Below are positions 16,474-24,519 of a stretch of 64,000 nt of DNA, one piece after another. A program made the translations under genes and the position numbers. This DNA comes from Allorhodoferax sp032337135 (GTDB lineage: Bacteria > Pseudomonadota > Gammaproteobacteria > Burkholderiales > Burkholderiaceae_C). The notes under the pieces were generated by a model. It was not told the DNA's origin and did no database searches. It was given only the letters and a program-made list of their open reading frames with translations. Position 1 is the first letter of the stretch, and each line of letters starts with the position of its first letter. The stretch spans positions 868,001 to 932,000 of the forward strand of contig NZ_JAVXZZ010000002.1 in assembly GCF_032337135.1 (NCBI RefSeq), in the 5' to 3' direction.

Positions 16474-18291
16474 ATGTACCAATACACCGAATTTGACAAA
16501 CAGTTCATCAAGAACCGTGCCGCCCAGCACCGTGACCAGTTGGAACGCAATCTCGCCGGAACGCTGAGCGACGACGAATTCCGCCCGTTACGGCTGCAAA
16601 ACGGTTGGTACATCCAACGCTACGCGCCCATGCTGCGCGTCGCCGTGCCCTATGGCGAAATCTCCAGCGCCCAGCTGCGCGTGCTGGCGCGCATTGCCCG
16701 TGAGTACGATCACCCCACGAAGGAAGTGTTCGACAAGGCCATCGGGACCCAGGCTACCTGGGGCACCACGCACCTGCCGGTGGGCTATGGCCACTTCACC
16801 ACACGCCAGAACGTCCAGTTCAACTGGATTCCGCTCGCAAAGAGCGCCGACGTGATGGACCTGCTGGCCACGGTGAACATGCACGGCATCCAGACCAGCG
16901 GCAACTGCATCCGCAACATCACCACCGACGAACGCGCAGGGGTGGCCCCGGACGAAGTGGCCGACCCGCGCCCGTTTGCCGAAATCCTGCGTCAGTGGAG
17001 CACGCTGCACCCCGAGTTCGCCTTCCTGCCGCGCAAGTTCAAGGTCGCCATCACTGGCGCTACGGAAGACCGTGCCGCCACCCGCTGGCACGATGTGGGC
17101 CTGTATGTGGTGAAGAACGCCGCGGGTGAAGTCGGCTTCAAGGTTTTTGTGGGTGGCGGCATGGGCCGCACCCCCATCGTCGGCACGGTCATCCGTGAAT
17201 TCCTGCCCTGGAACCAGATCCTCAATTACCTCGAAGCGGTGGTGCGGGTCTACAACCGCTGGGGCCGTCGCGACAACCTGTACAAGGCCCGCATCAAGAT
17301 TCTGGTCAAGGCCGAAGGCCAGCGCTACATCGACGAGGTGGAAGCCGAGTACCGCGAAATTGTGGAAAAGGACGGGGCGCCGCACACCATCAGCCAGGCC
17401 GAGTTGGATCGCGTTGCGGCATCGTTCGTGCCTCCAGCCATCACCGATACTGCGCAGGCAGCTTCCAAATCGGTAGCAATTCCGGCCGAGCGCCAGCGCG
17501 ACTATGAGCGTTGGCTGCAGCAGAACGTGCAGTCCCACAAGAACCCTGCCTTGCGCGCGGTCACCCTTTCCTACAAGCGCCTGGGCCAAGCCCCGGGTGA
17601 CGCCGATGCCGACCAGCTTGACACCGCCGCCGATCTGGTGGACCAGTTCTCTGCCGGGGAAGCCCGCGTCACGCACGACCAGAACCTGCTGCTGCCCTGG
17701 GTGCGTCAGGAAGACCTGCCTGCCTTGTGGGTAGCCGCCAGCCACGCTGGTCTGGCCCGCTCCAACGTGCGCTTGCTGACCGACATGATTGCCTGCCCCG
17801 GGGGTGACTTCTGCGCCCTGGCCAACGCCCGTTCCATCCCGATTGCAGCGGCCATCACCGAGCGCTACCAGGACATGGACGAACTGCACGACCTGGGCGA
17901 GATCGACCTGCACATCAGCGGTTGCATCAATTCCTGCGGCCACCACCACACCGGCCATATCGGCATCCTGGGCGTGGACAAGGACGGCAAGGAGTGGTAC
18001 CAAGTGTCGGTGGGCGGCTCCGATGGTTCCGCCTTGAGTGGTGAAGCGACTCCCGGCAAAGTAGTCGGTCCTTCCTTCAGCGCTGGCGAGGTGCCAGGCG
18101 TGGTCGAAGCCCTGCTCGACGCCTTCCGCCAGCACCGCCAAGGTCGTGAAACCTTCATCGACTGCGTGCGCCGCGTCGGTTTCGAAACGTTCAAGGCTGC
18201 CGCCAACAGCGCCCGCTTGGCCGACAAGCATGAGGAACTGGCTGTCCTGCCGAAGGCCGCAGGCTATGCACGCGATGCCCAGGAAGCCTAA
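16474..18291 (+). CDS. cysI: Assimilatory sulfite reductase, hemoprotein type
   Basis: A 605-residue nitrite/sulfite reductase-fold protein with two ferredoxin-like half domains and two siroheme domains. The [4Fe-4S]-siroheme ligands are Cys441-x5-Cys447 (CPGGDFC) and Cys484-x3-Cys488 (CINSC). It reduces sulfite to sulfide. No flavoprotein subunit CysJ is nearby, so the electron donor is probably ferredoxin; a ferredoxin and a reductase are encoded 3.7 kb downstream. ATG 16474 (MYQYTEFD) is preferred over a TTG eight codons earlier. The gene leads the run DUF934, cysH, cysD, cysN. Confidence 0.92.
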   Translation: MYQYTEFDKQFIKNRAAQHRDQLERNLAGTLSDDEFRPLRLQNGWYIQRYAPMLRVAVPYGEISSAQLRVLARIAREYDHPTKEVFDKAIGTQATWGTTHLPVGYGHFTTRQNVQFNWIPLAKSADVMDLLATVNMHGIQTSGNCIRNITTDERAGVAPDEVADPRPFAEILRQWSTLHPEFAFLPRKFKVAITGATEDRAATRWHDVGLYVVKNAAGEVGFKVFVGGGMGRTPIVGTVIREFLPWNQILNYLEAVVRVYNRWGRRDNLYKARIKILVKAEGQRYIDEVEAEYREIVEKDGAPHTISQAELDRVAASFVPPAITDTAQAASKSVAIPAERQRDYERWLQQNVQSHKNPALRAVTLSYKRLGQAPGDADADQLDTAADLVDQFSAGEARVTHDQNLLLPWVRQEDLPALWVAASHAGLARSNVRLLTDMIACPGGDFCALANARSIPIAAAITERYQDMDELHDLGEIDLHISGCINSCGHHHTGHIGILGVDKDGKEWYQVSVGGSDGSALSGEATPGKVVGPSFSAGEVPGVVEALLDAFRQHRQGRETFIDCVRRVGFETFKAAANSARLADKHEELAVLPKAAGYARDAQEA

Positions 18292-18303
18292 GAAAGAAGA
18301 GTT

Positions 18304-18358
18304 AACTATGAAATTGATAGCTGCCAGCGCACATTCCACGCGGGTTGATGGCCAAAAT
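18304..18358 (+). repeat. Dispersed ~55-bp element, copy 1 (contains a start codon)
   Basis: This copy has the core CTATGAAATTGATAGCTGCC followed by a CGC-rich middle and a GGCCAAAATG end, matching the other copies listed here. The start codon of the DUF934 gene (18308) and its first 17 or so codons lie inside it. Confidence 0.75.
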
Positions 18359-18697
18359 GTCCTGGAATTGGCCAATACCGAAGACCCACGCAACCTGGAC
18401 CTCACCGGTATCACGCGCATCGACCTGCAGTTCCCCAAGTTCACCGACGGGCGTGCCTACAGCCAAGCGTTCCTGCTGCGCCGTCGCCTGGGGTTCACGG
18501 GCGAGCTGCGCGCCACGGGCGACGTGCTGATTGACCAGCTGGTGCAGATGCAGCGCAGCGGCTTTGACGTGGCCGTCCTGCGCGCCGACCAGAACATCGA
18601 CTTCGCCCAGCGCCAGTTTGACCGCTACTCCGCGTTCTACCAGGGTGACGCTGTCACCACCGAGCCACACTTTGCCCGCGAAAAGGCCACCGCATGA
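18308..18697 (+). CDS. DUF934 family protein of the sulfite reductase cluster
   Basis: A 129-residue protein of the DUF934 family, which is regularly found directly after ferredoxin-type sulfite reductase in proteobacteria; its role is unproven, perhaps as an accessory or electron-transfer partner. The conserved body starts at DLTGITRIDLQFPKF and includes GRAYSQAFLLRRRLG and ADQNIDFAQRQF near the end. The N-terminal 17 codons come from a dispersed repeat and are probably not conserved. A purine-rich RBS (AGAAAGAAGAG) precedes the start. The stop overlaps cysH by 4 bp. Confidence 0.88.
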   Translation: MKLIAASAHSTRVDGQNVLELANTEDPRNLDLTGITRIDLQFPKFTDGRAYSQAFLLRRRLGFTGELRATGDVLIDQLVQMQRSGFDVAVLRADQNIDFAQRQFDRYSAFYQGDAVTTEPHFAREKATA

Positions 18698-19506
18698 GCG
18701 CCGAAGTCTCCGCACTGCCTCAGCGCTTTGCCCCACAGGCGCAACCTGCCGGAAGCGCCATCGCCCGCAATGCAGCGCCCAGCCAGGACTACATCATCAA
18801 GCTGGCTGAAACCCAGAACGTACTGCAGCAGGCGGCCGCCACCTACCGCCGTACCGACACCATCACTGGGGCTTCCGTGGCGACTGTCACCCAGGCCTCC
18901 AGCCTCGGGGCCGAAGACGTGGTCATCAGCCACCTCATCAACAGCCTGAAACTCGACATCCCGGTATTCGTGCTGGAAACGGGCGCCTTGCACACCGAAA
19001 CCCTGGCATTGCTGGAGCGGTTTCAGTCCAGCAGCCGCGCGCCGGTAACTGTCTACAAGCCAGTGAACGAGTCCGTGGTGCAGTTTGTCGCCCGCGAAGG
19101 TGCCGACGCCATGTACAAGAGCATCACGCTGCGCAAGGCCTGCTGCGGCATCCGCAAGATGGAGCCACTGGCTCGCGCATTGGCGGGCAAGGGTGCCTGG
19201 ATCACCGGCCTGCGCCGCGAACAGAGCGGCGCCCGCGCCGACGTGCCGCTGGTCGACACCTCCGAGCAACGCACCAAGCTCAACCCCCTGGCCAACTGGA
19301 CCTGGGGCGACGTGTGGCACTACATCCGCGAAAACGCCGTGGACTACAACCCGCTGCACGACCAGTTCTTCCCCAGCATCGGCTGCGAGCCTTGCACCCG
19401 GGCTATCGCCCTCGGTGAAGACTTCCGCGCCGGGCGCTGGTGGTGGGAGGACGAGTCTGCCAAGGAATGCGGACTGCACGTGAAACAGGACAAGACAGCA
19501 GCATGA
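18694..19506 (+). CDS. cysH: Assimilatory adenylyl-sulfate (APS) reductase
   Basis: A 270-residue thiol-dependent reductase that converts APS to sulfite. The four [4Fe-4S] cysteines specific to APS-type enzymes are present (Cys150-Cys151 in ACCGIRK; Cys231 and Cys234 in GCEPC), and the catalytic cysteine is Cys259 in the C-terminal ECGLH motif. These show APS rather than PAPS use, which agrees with the absence of an APS kinase gene (cysC) from the cluster. The start overlaps the DUF934 stop and the end overlaps cysD, both by 4 bp. Confidence 0.94.
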   Translation: MSAEVSALPQRFAPQAQPAGSAIARNAAPSQDYIIKLAETQNVLQQAAATYRRTDTITGASVATVTQASSLGAEDVVISHLINSLKLDIPVFVLETGALHTETLALLERFQSSSRAPVTVYKPVNESVVQFVAREGADAMYKSITLRKACCGIRKMEPLARALAGKGAWITGLRREQSGARADVPLVDTSEQRTKLNPLANWTWGDVWHYIRENAVDYNPLHDQFFPSIGCEPCTRAIALGEDFRAGRWWWEDESAKECGLHVKQDKTAA

Positions 19507-20435
19507 ACGCCATGACCGAACCGACCCATTTCGACCGCCTCTCCAACCGCCACCTGGATGCACTGGAAGAGGAAACCATCTTCATCCTGCGCGAAGTCGC
19601 AGCCGCCTTCGAGCGCCCGGCCCTGCTGTTCTCCGGCGGCAAGGACTCGCTGGTCATGCTCAAGTGCGCTGAAAAGGCCTTTGGCGTGGGCCGCATCCCC
19701 TACCCGCTCCTGATGATCGACACCGGCCACAACTTCCATGAGGTGACCGATTTCCGCGACTTCCGCGCCAAGGAATTGGGCGCCGATCTGATCGTGCGCA
19801 GCGTCGAAGACTCCATGGCCCGCGGCACCGTGCGCCTGGCCCACCCGGGCGAGAGCCGCAATGTGCACCAGTCGGTCACGCTGCTCGAAGCCATCGAGGA
19901 ATTCCGCTTCGACGCCCTCATTGGCGGCGCCCGCCGCGACGAAGAGAAGGCACGCGCCAAGGAGCGCATCTTCTCGCACCGCGACAGCTTCGGCCAGTGG
20001 CAGCCCAAGGCCCAGCGCCCCGAGTTGTGGACCCTGTTCAACACCCGCATCCAGCCGGGCGAGCACTTCCGCGTGTTCCCCATCAGCAACTGGACCGAGC
20101 TGGACGTCTGGCAATACATCGACCGCGAGTCCATCGCCCTGCCCAGCCTGTACTACAGCCACAAGCGTGACGTGGTGGAGCGCAAGGGCCTGCTGGTGCC
20201 GGTCACCGACCTCACCCCGGCCAAGCCGGGCGAAACGATCGAAAGCCGCGATGTGCGCTTCCGCACCGTGGGTGATATCACCTGCACCTGCCCGGTGGAG
20301 AGCACGGCCGCCAACGCCGCCGACATCGTGATCGAAACCCTGCAGGCCGAGGTCAGCGAGCGCGGGGCCACCCGCATGGACGACAAGACCTCCGAAACCT
20401 CGATGGAAAAACGCAAGAAAGACGGGTATTTCTAG
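19503..20435 (+). CDS. cysD: Sulfate adenylyltransferase small subunit
   Basis: A 310-residue ATP sulfurylase catalytic subunit that activates sulfate to APS. The PP-loop SGGKDSLVMLK is near residue 43; IDTGHNFHEVTDFRD and IGGARRDEEKARAKER follow, and the C-terminus MEKRKKDGYF is the typical family ending. The ATG overlaps the cysH stop. Its partner CysN is encoded next but is separated by 128 bp holding a repeat element, whereas cysD and cysN are usually nearly contiguous. Confidence 0.96.
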   Translation: MNAMTEPTHFDRLSNRHLDALEEETIFILREVAAAFERPALLFSGGKDSLVMLKCAEKAFGVGRIPYPLLMIDTGHNFHEVTDFRDFRAKELGADLIVRSVEDSMARGTVRLAHPGESRNVHQSVTLLEAIEEFRFDALIGGARRDEEKARAKERIFSHRDSFGQWQPKAQRPELWTLFNTRIQPGEHFRVFPISNWTELDVWQYIDRESIALPSLYYSHKRDVVERKGLLVPVTDLTPAKPGETIESRDVRFRTVGDITCTCPVESTAANAADIVIETLQAEVSERGATRMDDKTSETSMEKRKKDGYF

Positions 20436-20447
20436 GCACACCCCAGG

Positions 20448-20526
20448 CTTCGCGCACTCCGTGTCGCTACGCCACCCCCTTGCAGGGGCAACACCAGCAG
20501 CCCGGCATAGCCGGTTCTGCGGTGTT
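20448..20526. repeat. REP-like GC-rich intergenic element between cysD and cysN
   Basis: The gap holds the hairpin CCCCT-TGC-AGGGG (20476-20488) and a longer imperfect stem (20490-20526): AACACC/GGTGTT, GCAG/CTGC and CCGGC/GCCGG around an ATA loop. It resembles an intergenic repeat I recall as frequent in Comamonadaceae genomes. Only one copy is in this window, so its repeat nature is from memory. Confidence 0.6.
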
Positions 20527-20563
20527 CGAGGAACGAACAAACGCTGAAAAGCAAGGACAGAGA

Positions 20564-21940
20564 ATGACTGTTGCTACCAAATCAATAGCGCCCTACGCAA
20601 GCAATTCGGGGGCTACCGACGAATTTGATACCCAAAGCGCGCTGCGCTTCATCACCTGCGGCTCGGTCGACGACGGCAAGAGTACGCTGATCGGCCGCCT
20701 GCTGGTGGACAGCCGCTCGGTGCTGCAAGACCAGTTGGCCAACGTCTCCAAGAGTGGCGAGGCGGATCTGGCCTTGTTCACCGACGGTTTGAGCGCCGAG
20801 CGCGAACAGGGCATCACCATCGATGTGGCCTACCGCTACTTCGCCACCCCCAGCCGCAAGTTCATCATTGGTGACGCGCCGGGCCACGTTCAATACACCC
20901 GCAACATGGTCACCGCAGCCAGCAGTGCTCACGCCGCCGTGGTACTGGTCGATGCGACCAAGCTCAAATGGAACGTGGAAGGCCTGGTGGAATTGCTGCC
21001 CCAGACACGTCGCCACAGCCTGCTGGTGAATCTGCTGCGCGTGCCGAGCATCCTCTTCGCCGTCAACAAGCTCGACGCTTTGGGCGACGATGCCAAGGCA
21101 GCCTTTGCCAAGATCAGCCAGGCACTGGCCGCCTTTGCCGAGCACGCGGGAATCACCGTGGCAGCCACCATCCCCATGTCCGCCCTCAAGGGCGACAACG
21201 TGGTCACTGCCACCCCCGGCTGGTGCGGCTACACCGGACCCAGCCTGCTGGACGTGCTGCAGACCCTGCCCGTGACCGCTGCCGAGACCGACGTACCCTT
21301 CGCTTTCCCCGTGCAGTGGGTGGAGAAGTTCCATTCCAGCAGCGACACCTCCATGGGGCGCCGGGTGTTCTGGGGCCGTGTGGCCACCGGCCAGGTGCAT
21401 GTGGGCGACGCCGTCACGGTGTTGCCAAGCGGTCAGAGCGCGAAAATCGCCCAGGTGCTGGACCACGTGCGCAACCCGAAAGAGGTGCATGCCGGGCACA
21501 GCGCCGGTATCGTGCTCGACCGCGAGGTCGACGTTTCGCGCGGCGACTGGTTGCTGGCCCAGGTTACCCCCGAGGCCGACCCGACCGACGAGTTTGCGGA
21601 ACCCCCCAAGCCCCAGGCTTTCCTGCCCCCCAGCCGCGAGATCCGCGCCACCGTCGCGTGGATGGACGACGAGCCCTTGGTGGCAGGGCGCGTCTATTGG
21701 GCATTGCACGGCCACCGCTGGGTCAAGGCCAAGGTCAAACGCGTGGTGCACAGCCTGGATGTGAACACGCTGGAAGAACACGACGCCGGGCAGATCGAGC
21801 CCAACGCCATTGGCCACATCGAACTGCTGCTGCAGGAACCCATCGCGGCGCTCCCCTATGCGCGTTCGCGCGTGCTGGGCTCGCTGATCCTTGTCGACAC
21901 TGCGACACACAAGACCTCAGGCGCCGTACTGGTGCTCTAA
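20564..21940 (+). CDS. cysN: Sulfate adenylyltransferase large subunit, GTPase
   Basis: A 458-residue EF-Tu-like GTPase that drives APS synthesis with CysD. GTPase motifs are G1 GSVDDGKSTLIG (about residue 33), G2 REQGITIDVAYRYF, G3 DAPGHVQYTRNM and G4 NKLD, followed by beta-barrel domains. No C-terminal APS kinase domain is fused. The first 18 or so residues (TVATKSIAPYASNSG) are encoded by a dispersed repeat. The leader before them (GAAAAGCAAGGACAGAGA) supplies an AGGA RBS about 8 bp before the ATG. Confidence 0.94.
   Translation: MTVATKSIAPYASNSGATDEFDTQSALRFITCGSVDDGKSTLIGRLLVDSRSVLQDQLANVSKSGEADLALFTDGLSAEREQGITIDVAYRYFATPSRKFIIGDAPGHVQYTRNMVTAASSAHAAVVLVDATKLKWNVEGLVELLPQTRRHSLLVNLLRVPSILFAVNKLDALGDDAKAAFAKISQALAAFAEHAGITVAATIPMSALKGDNVVTATPGWCGYTGPSLLDVLQTLPVTAAETDVPFAFPVQWVEKFHSSSDTSMGRRVFWGRVATGQVHVGDAVTVLPSGQSAKIAQVLDHVRNPKEVHAGHSAGIVLDREVDVSRGDWLLAQVTPEADPTDEFAEPPKPQAFLPPSREIRATVAWMDDEPLVAGRVYWALHGHRWVKAKVKRVVHSLDVNTLEEHDAGQIEPNAIGHIELLLQEPIAALPYARSRVLGSLILVDTATHKTSGAVLVL
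20571..20626 (+). repeat. Dispersed ~55-bp element, copy 2 (inside cysN 5' end)
   Basis: The core TTGCTACCAAATCAATAGCG is followed by CTACGCAAGC and a GGGGGCTAC segment. The element begins 7 bp into cysN and encodes its variable N-terminal residues. Confidence 0.75.
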
Positions 21941-21993
21941 ACCGGTGCACGAAACCCATTAAAATCAGAGGCTTAGCCAAAAACACCCACACC

Positions 21994-22323
21994 ATGACCC
22001 ACGTTGTTACCGAAGCCTGCATCAAGTGCAAGTACACCGATTGCGTAGACGTCTGCCCCGTTGACTGCTTCCGCGAAGGCCCCAACTTCCTGACCATCGA
22101 CCCCGATGAGTGCATCGACTGCGCGGTGTGCATCCCCGAGTGCCCGGTCAACGCCATCTACGCCGAAGAAGACCTGCCCAAGGACCAGCGCCACATGACC
22201 AAGCTCAACGCCGAGCTGGCCAAACTGCCCACTTGGAAGAGCATCACCAAGCGCAAGGCTGCCCTTCCTGAAGCCGAAGAGTGGAAAGACAAGACCGGCA
22301 AGCTGTCCGAGCTGCTACGCTAA
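21994..22323 (+). CDS. fdxA: 7Fe ferredoxin (3Fe-4S/4Fe-4S)
   Basis: A 109-residue ferredoxin of the FdxA / Azotobacter FdI type. The first cluster region has Cys9, Cys12, Cys17 and Cys21 (ACIKCKYTDCVDVCPVDC); the second has CIDCAVCIPECPVNAIY. The long C-terminal extension after the clusters is typical. It is an electron carrier in the cytoplasm. Just 10 bp before a ferredoxin-NADP reductase gene and downstream of sulfite reductase, it may deliver electrons to CysI; that link is inferred from position. Confidence 0.94.
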   Translation: MTHVVTEACIKCKYTDCVDVCPVDCFREGPNFLTIDPDECIDCAVCIPECPVNAIYAEEDLPKDQRHMTKLNAELAKLPTWKSITKRKAALPEAEEWKDKTGKLSELLR

Positions 22324-22333
22324 GACTTCTGCC

Positions 22334-23362
22334 ATGCAACCGCCCATCGAAACCGATGCACTGGTCATCGGTGCCGGTCCGGTGGGCTTGTTCCAGGTTT
22401 TCCAACTCGGCCTGCTCGGAATACAGGCCCACGTCGTCGATGCCCTGCCCTTCGCTGGCGGGCAATGCGCCCAGCTCTACGGCGACAAACCCATCTACGA
22501 CATCCCGGCCATCACCGTCTGCACCGGTCAAGACCTGACAGACCGTCTGGTGCAGCAGGCGAGCGTCTTTTCACCAACCTACCACTGGAGTCAGCATGTG
22601 GCACAGTTTGTGCCCTTGCCTGATGGTCGCCTGAGCACACGAACGGATAGCGGCACGTGCTTCTTTGCTCGCACCGTATTCATTGCGGCTGGCGTCGGAG
22701 CGTTCCTTCCCAAGACCCTCAAGATTGAGACGCTCACCCCACTCGTGGGGCACTCGGTTTTCTACGAACAGGCAGCTCCCCAACCTGCAAAGGGGAGTAC
22801 GCTCGTCATCGGTGGCGACAGTGCCGCGGTGCAGCGCGCGATCGAGTTGGGAAACCCATCGCAACCCGTGACGCTGAGCCATCGGCGGGATCAGTTTGAC
22901 ATTAACGCGGCTCAACAGGAAGCGCTGAGGGAATGCATTGCCGCCGGCACCATCCAACTCCGTATCGGCCTGCCCACCGAGGCACGGGTGGAGAACGGAC
23001 AGCTATGCGCCGTAGGCCTGACTGTGGCGGATGGCAGCCTGCAGTGGATCGACGCCAATGTGATCGAGGCCTATCTGGGCGTCTCCCCCACCCTGGCTGC
23101 CTTGAAGGAATGGGGCATCGATCTTGACCGTCGCTGCGTGCGCATTGATCCGTCCAACTGTGCAACGTCGCTCCCCGGCGTCTTTGCCGCAGGTGACGTG
23201 GTGAGCTACCCCGGCAAGAAGAAACTCATCGTGTGCGGTTTCCATGAAGCCTGCATGGCGGCCTACGGTGCCCAGGCCCACCTGTGGCCAGGCAAGACCT
23301 TCCCGCTGCAATACACCAGCTCCAGCAGCCACCTGCATGCCCTGCTGGGTGTGGGCCATTGA
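22334..23362 (+). CDS. Ferredoxin--NADP reductase, thioredoxin reductase-like type
   Basis: A 342-residue FAD/NAD(P)-binding flavoprotein. The FAD dinucleotide motif GAGPVGLFQVFQLG begins at residue 13, the second nucleotide motif is IGGDSAAVQRA, and GVFAAGDVV near the C-terminus binds FAD. The redox-active CxxC of thioredoxin reductases is missing, which marks the TrxR-like ferredoxin-NADP reductases (YumC type). It probably reduces the adjacent FdxA with NADPH. The gap to fdxA is 10 bp, so they form one transcript that ends before the tRNA-Asn. Confidence 0.88.
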   Translation: MQPPIETDALVIGAGPVGLFQVFQLGLLGIQAHVVDALPFAGGQCAQLYGDKPIYDIPAITVCTGQDLTDRLVQQASVFSPTYHWSQHVAQFVPLPDGRLSTRTDSGTCFFARTVFIAAGVGAFLPKTLKIETLTPLVGHSVFYEQAAPQPAKGSTLVIGGDSAAVQRAIELGNPSQPVTLSHRRDQFDINAAQQEALRECIAAGTIQLRIGLPTEARVENGQLCAVGLTVADGSLQWIDANVIEAYLGVSPTLAALKEWGIDLDRRCVRIDPSNCATSLPGVFAAGDVVSYPGKKKLIVCGFHEACMAAYGAQAHLWPGKTFPLQYTSSSSHLHALLGVGH

Positions 23363-23370
23363 ATGCGATC

Positions 23371-23397
23371 GGCAAAAAATTTTTCAACTTTTTTGCC
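23371..23397 (+). terminator. AT-rich hairpin after the ferredoxin reductase gene
   Basis: A perfect 9-bp inverted repeat GGCAAAAAA / TTTTTTGCC with a 9-nt loop starts 9 bp after the stop codon. The T-run is in the 3' arm and not after it, so terminator strength is uncertain. The A/T tracts may also serve as an upstream activating element for the tRNA promoter. Confidence 0.5.
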
Positions 23398-23426
23398 TCT
23401 CCTCCAAAACAGCATTTTTTCCGGGC

Positions 23427-23432
23427 TATAAT
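23427..23432 (+). promoter_or_regulatory. -10 box of the tRNA-Asn promoter
   Basis: A perfect TATAAT lies 12 bp before the mature tRNA 5' end. No good -35 hexamer sits at 16-18 bp; the A/T-rich block at 23373-23394 may compensate. Confidence 0.65.
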
Positions 23433-23444
23433 CTTTGTCTCGAT

Positions 23445-23520
23445 TCCTCAATAGCTCAGTCGGTAGAGCGCCGGACTGTTAATCCGTAGGTCCCTGGTTC
23501 GAGCCCAGGTTGAGGAGCCA
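23445..23520 (+). tRNA. tRNA-Asn (GTT)
   Basis: A 76-nt cloverleaf: acceptor arm TCCTCAA / TTGAGGA, discriminator G, and encoded CCA at 23518-23520. The anticodon loop CTGTTAA carries GTT, and the T-loop reads GGTTCGAGCC. It closely matches bacterial tRNA-Asn. A strong hairpin terminator follows within 13 bp, so it is a single-gene transcript. Confidence 0.97.
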
Positions 23521-23532
23521 AAAATACGAAAA

Positions 23533-23563
23533 GCCCCGCTATATTTCTTATAGTGGGGTTTTT
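23533..23563 (+). terminator. Rho-independent terminator of tRNA-Asn
   Basis: The stem CCCCGCTATA / TATAGTGGGG (one G-U pair) with a TTTCT loop is followed by a run of seven T. Confidence 0.9.
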
Positions 23564-23601
23564 TTCTTTGTCCATCCCAAACTGCCTGACACTGTCTACC
23601 C

Positions 23602-23877
23602 ATGAGCGATCACTATGCCGCATTGGGCCTGAGCCCCAGTGCCACGGCCGCCGACATCAAAAAGGCCTTTCGCCAACTCGCAGCACAGTACCATCCGGAC
23701 CGCAACCCGGACCCCAAGGCCCCTGCGCTTTTCCGCAAGGTGCAAGCAGCGTACGATGTGCTCTCCGACGCGGAAAAACGCCGACTCTACGACGAGAACC
23801 GCCGACGCAACCTGCTCGATGACCCGCTGGCAACAGCCAAGGAAATCTGGCAGGCCTACTTTTCTTCCCTGCACTGA
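23602..23877 (+). CDS. J-domain-only co-chaperone
   Basis: A 91-residue protein that is almost entirely a J domain: MSDHYAALGLSPSAT opening, HPD at residues 31-33, then FRKVQAAYDVLSDAEKRRLYD. There is no G/F region, zinc finger or substrate-binding domain, only a C-terminal helix of about 20 residues. J domains stimulate the ATPase of DnaK-type Hsp70. It leads a same-strand run with three unrecognised proteins and probably directs DnaK to a client among them; that role is inferred. It is 18 bp upstream of the next gene. Confidence 0.9.
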   Translation: MSDHYAALGLSPSATAADIKKAFRQLAAQYHPDRNPDPKAPALFRKVQAAYDVLSDAEKRRLYDENRRRNLLDDPLATAKEIWQAYFSSLH

Positions 23878-23894
23878 TCGGGAGGTTGACCACC

Positions 23895-24467
23895 ATGTTC
23901 GTTTCCTCATTTTTCCGCGACCTGCTCAGTAGCTACCAGGCCGAAATTGACGACCTCAGCTTCGACTCCGAAGGCAAGCAGGTGTTTGCCAAGCGCCGCA
24001 AGGAGCGCGCCAAGGAACTGGGCTTTTTGCTGCAGCTCATCGACACCAATCCCGAGATGCTGTCGGCCCTGTTCCACGGCAGCTTCCAGTTCAAGCACCC
24101 GGCTGCCATGGTGCAGCTGGTGGGGCAGGACCCCGAAGAGCTGCCGCTGTGGGGCGACCTGGGCAACGCCGTGGCACTGAATGCCGACGCCCTGACGCTG
24201 GCTGCCCAGGTACTGGCAGCAGACAAGGGCGACTGGCTGTTGACCGTGGCGGCTGGGCTGGAGTTCCTGCATTCCCGCGGCATGGGAGGCAGCACGCTGG
24301 ACAGCGACGAGGCCGACGACGCCGAGGACGATGCCCAGACCCAAGAGGTGGAAGACCACGCCGAACACCTGTCCAGCGACGACGAAGGCACCGGTGGCCC
24401 GTCTGAAGAGGCTGGCGCCGACTGGCTGGCCGACCAGGGCTTCGAGCGCAAGGACAGCGACGCCTGA
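23895..24467 (+). CDS. Unrecognised acidic protein in J-domain cluster
   Basis: A 190-residue soluble protein that I do not recognise. The N-terminal 125 residues look helical (FFRDLLSSYQAEIDDLSF, RAKELGFLLQLIDTNPEML). The last 60 or so are very acidic and probably disordered (runs of D, E and S such as DEADDAEDDAQ). No signal peptide or membrane segment is visible. ATG 23895 is chosen because GGAGG at 23881-23885 is 9 bp upstream; a TTG at 23886 sits too close to that RBS. It lies 17 bp after the J-domain gene, so they are likely co-translated. Confidence 0.75.
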   Translation: MFVSSFFRDLLSSYQAEIDDLSFDSEGKQVFAKRRKERAKELGFLLQLIDTNPEMLSALFHGSFQFKHPAAMVQLVGQDPEELPLWGDLGNAVALNADALTLAAQVLAADKGDWLLTVAAGLEFLHSRGMGGSTLDSDEADDAEDDAQTQEVEDHAEHLSSDDEGTGGPSEEAGADWLADQGFERKDSDA

Positions 24468-24519
24468 TTTCACACTGAACTGAACAACGCTTTACTCACA
24501 CCGCAAGGAATATTGCAGC

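Noticed and set aside
16588..18444. Long antisense frame over sulfite reductase
   Set aside because: The plus-strand protein has all cofactor cysteines; the antisense frame shows no motif.
23886..23894. TTG start for the acidic protein after the J-domain gene
   Set aside because: The GGAGG motif directly abuts this TTG; ATG 23895 has proper spacing.
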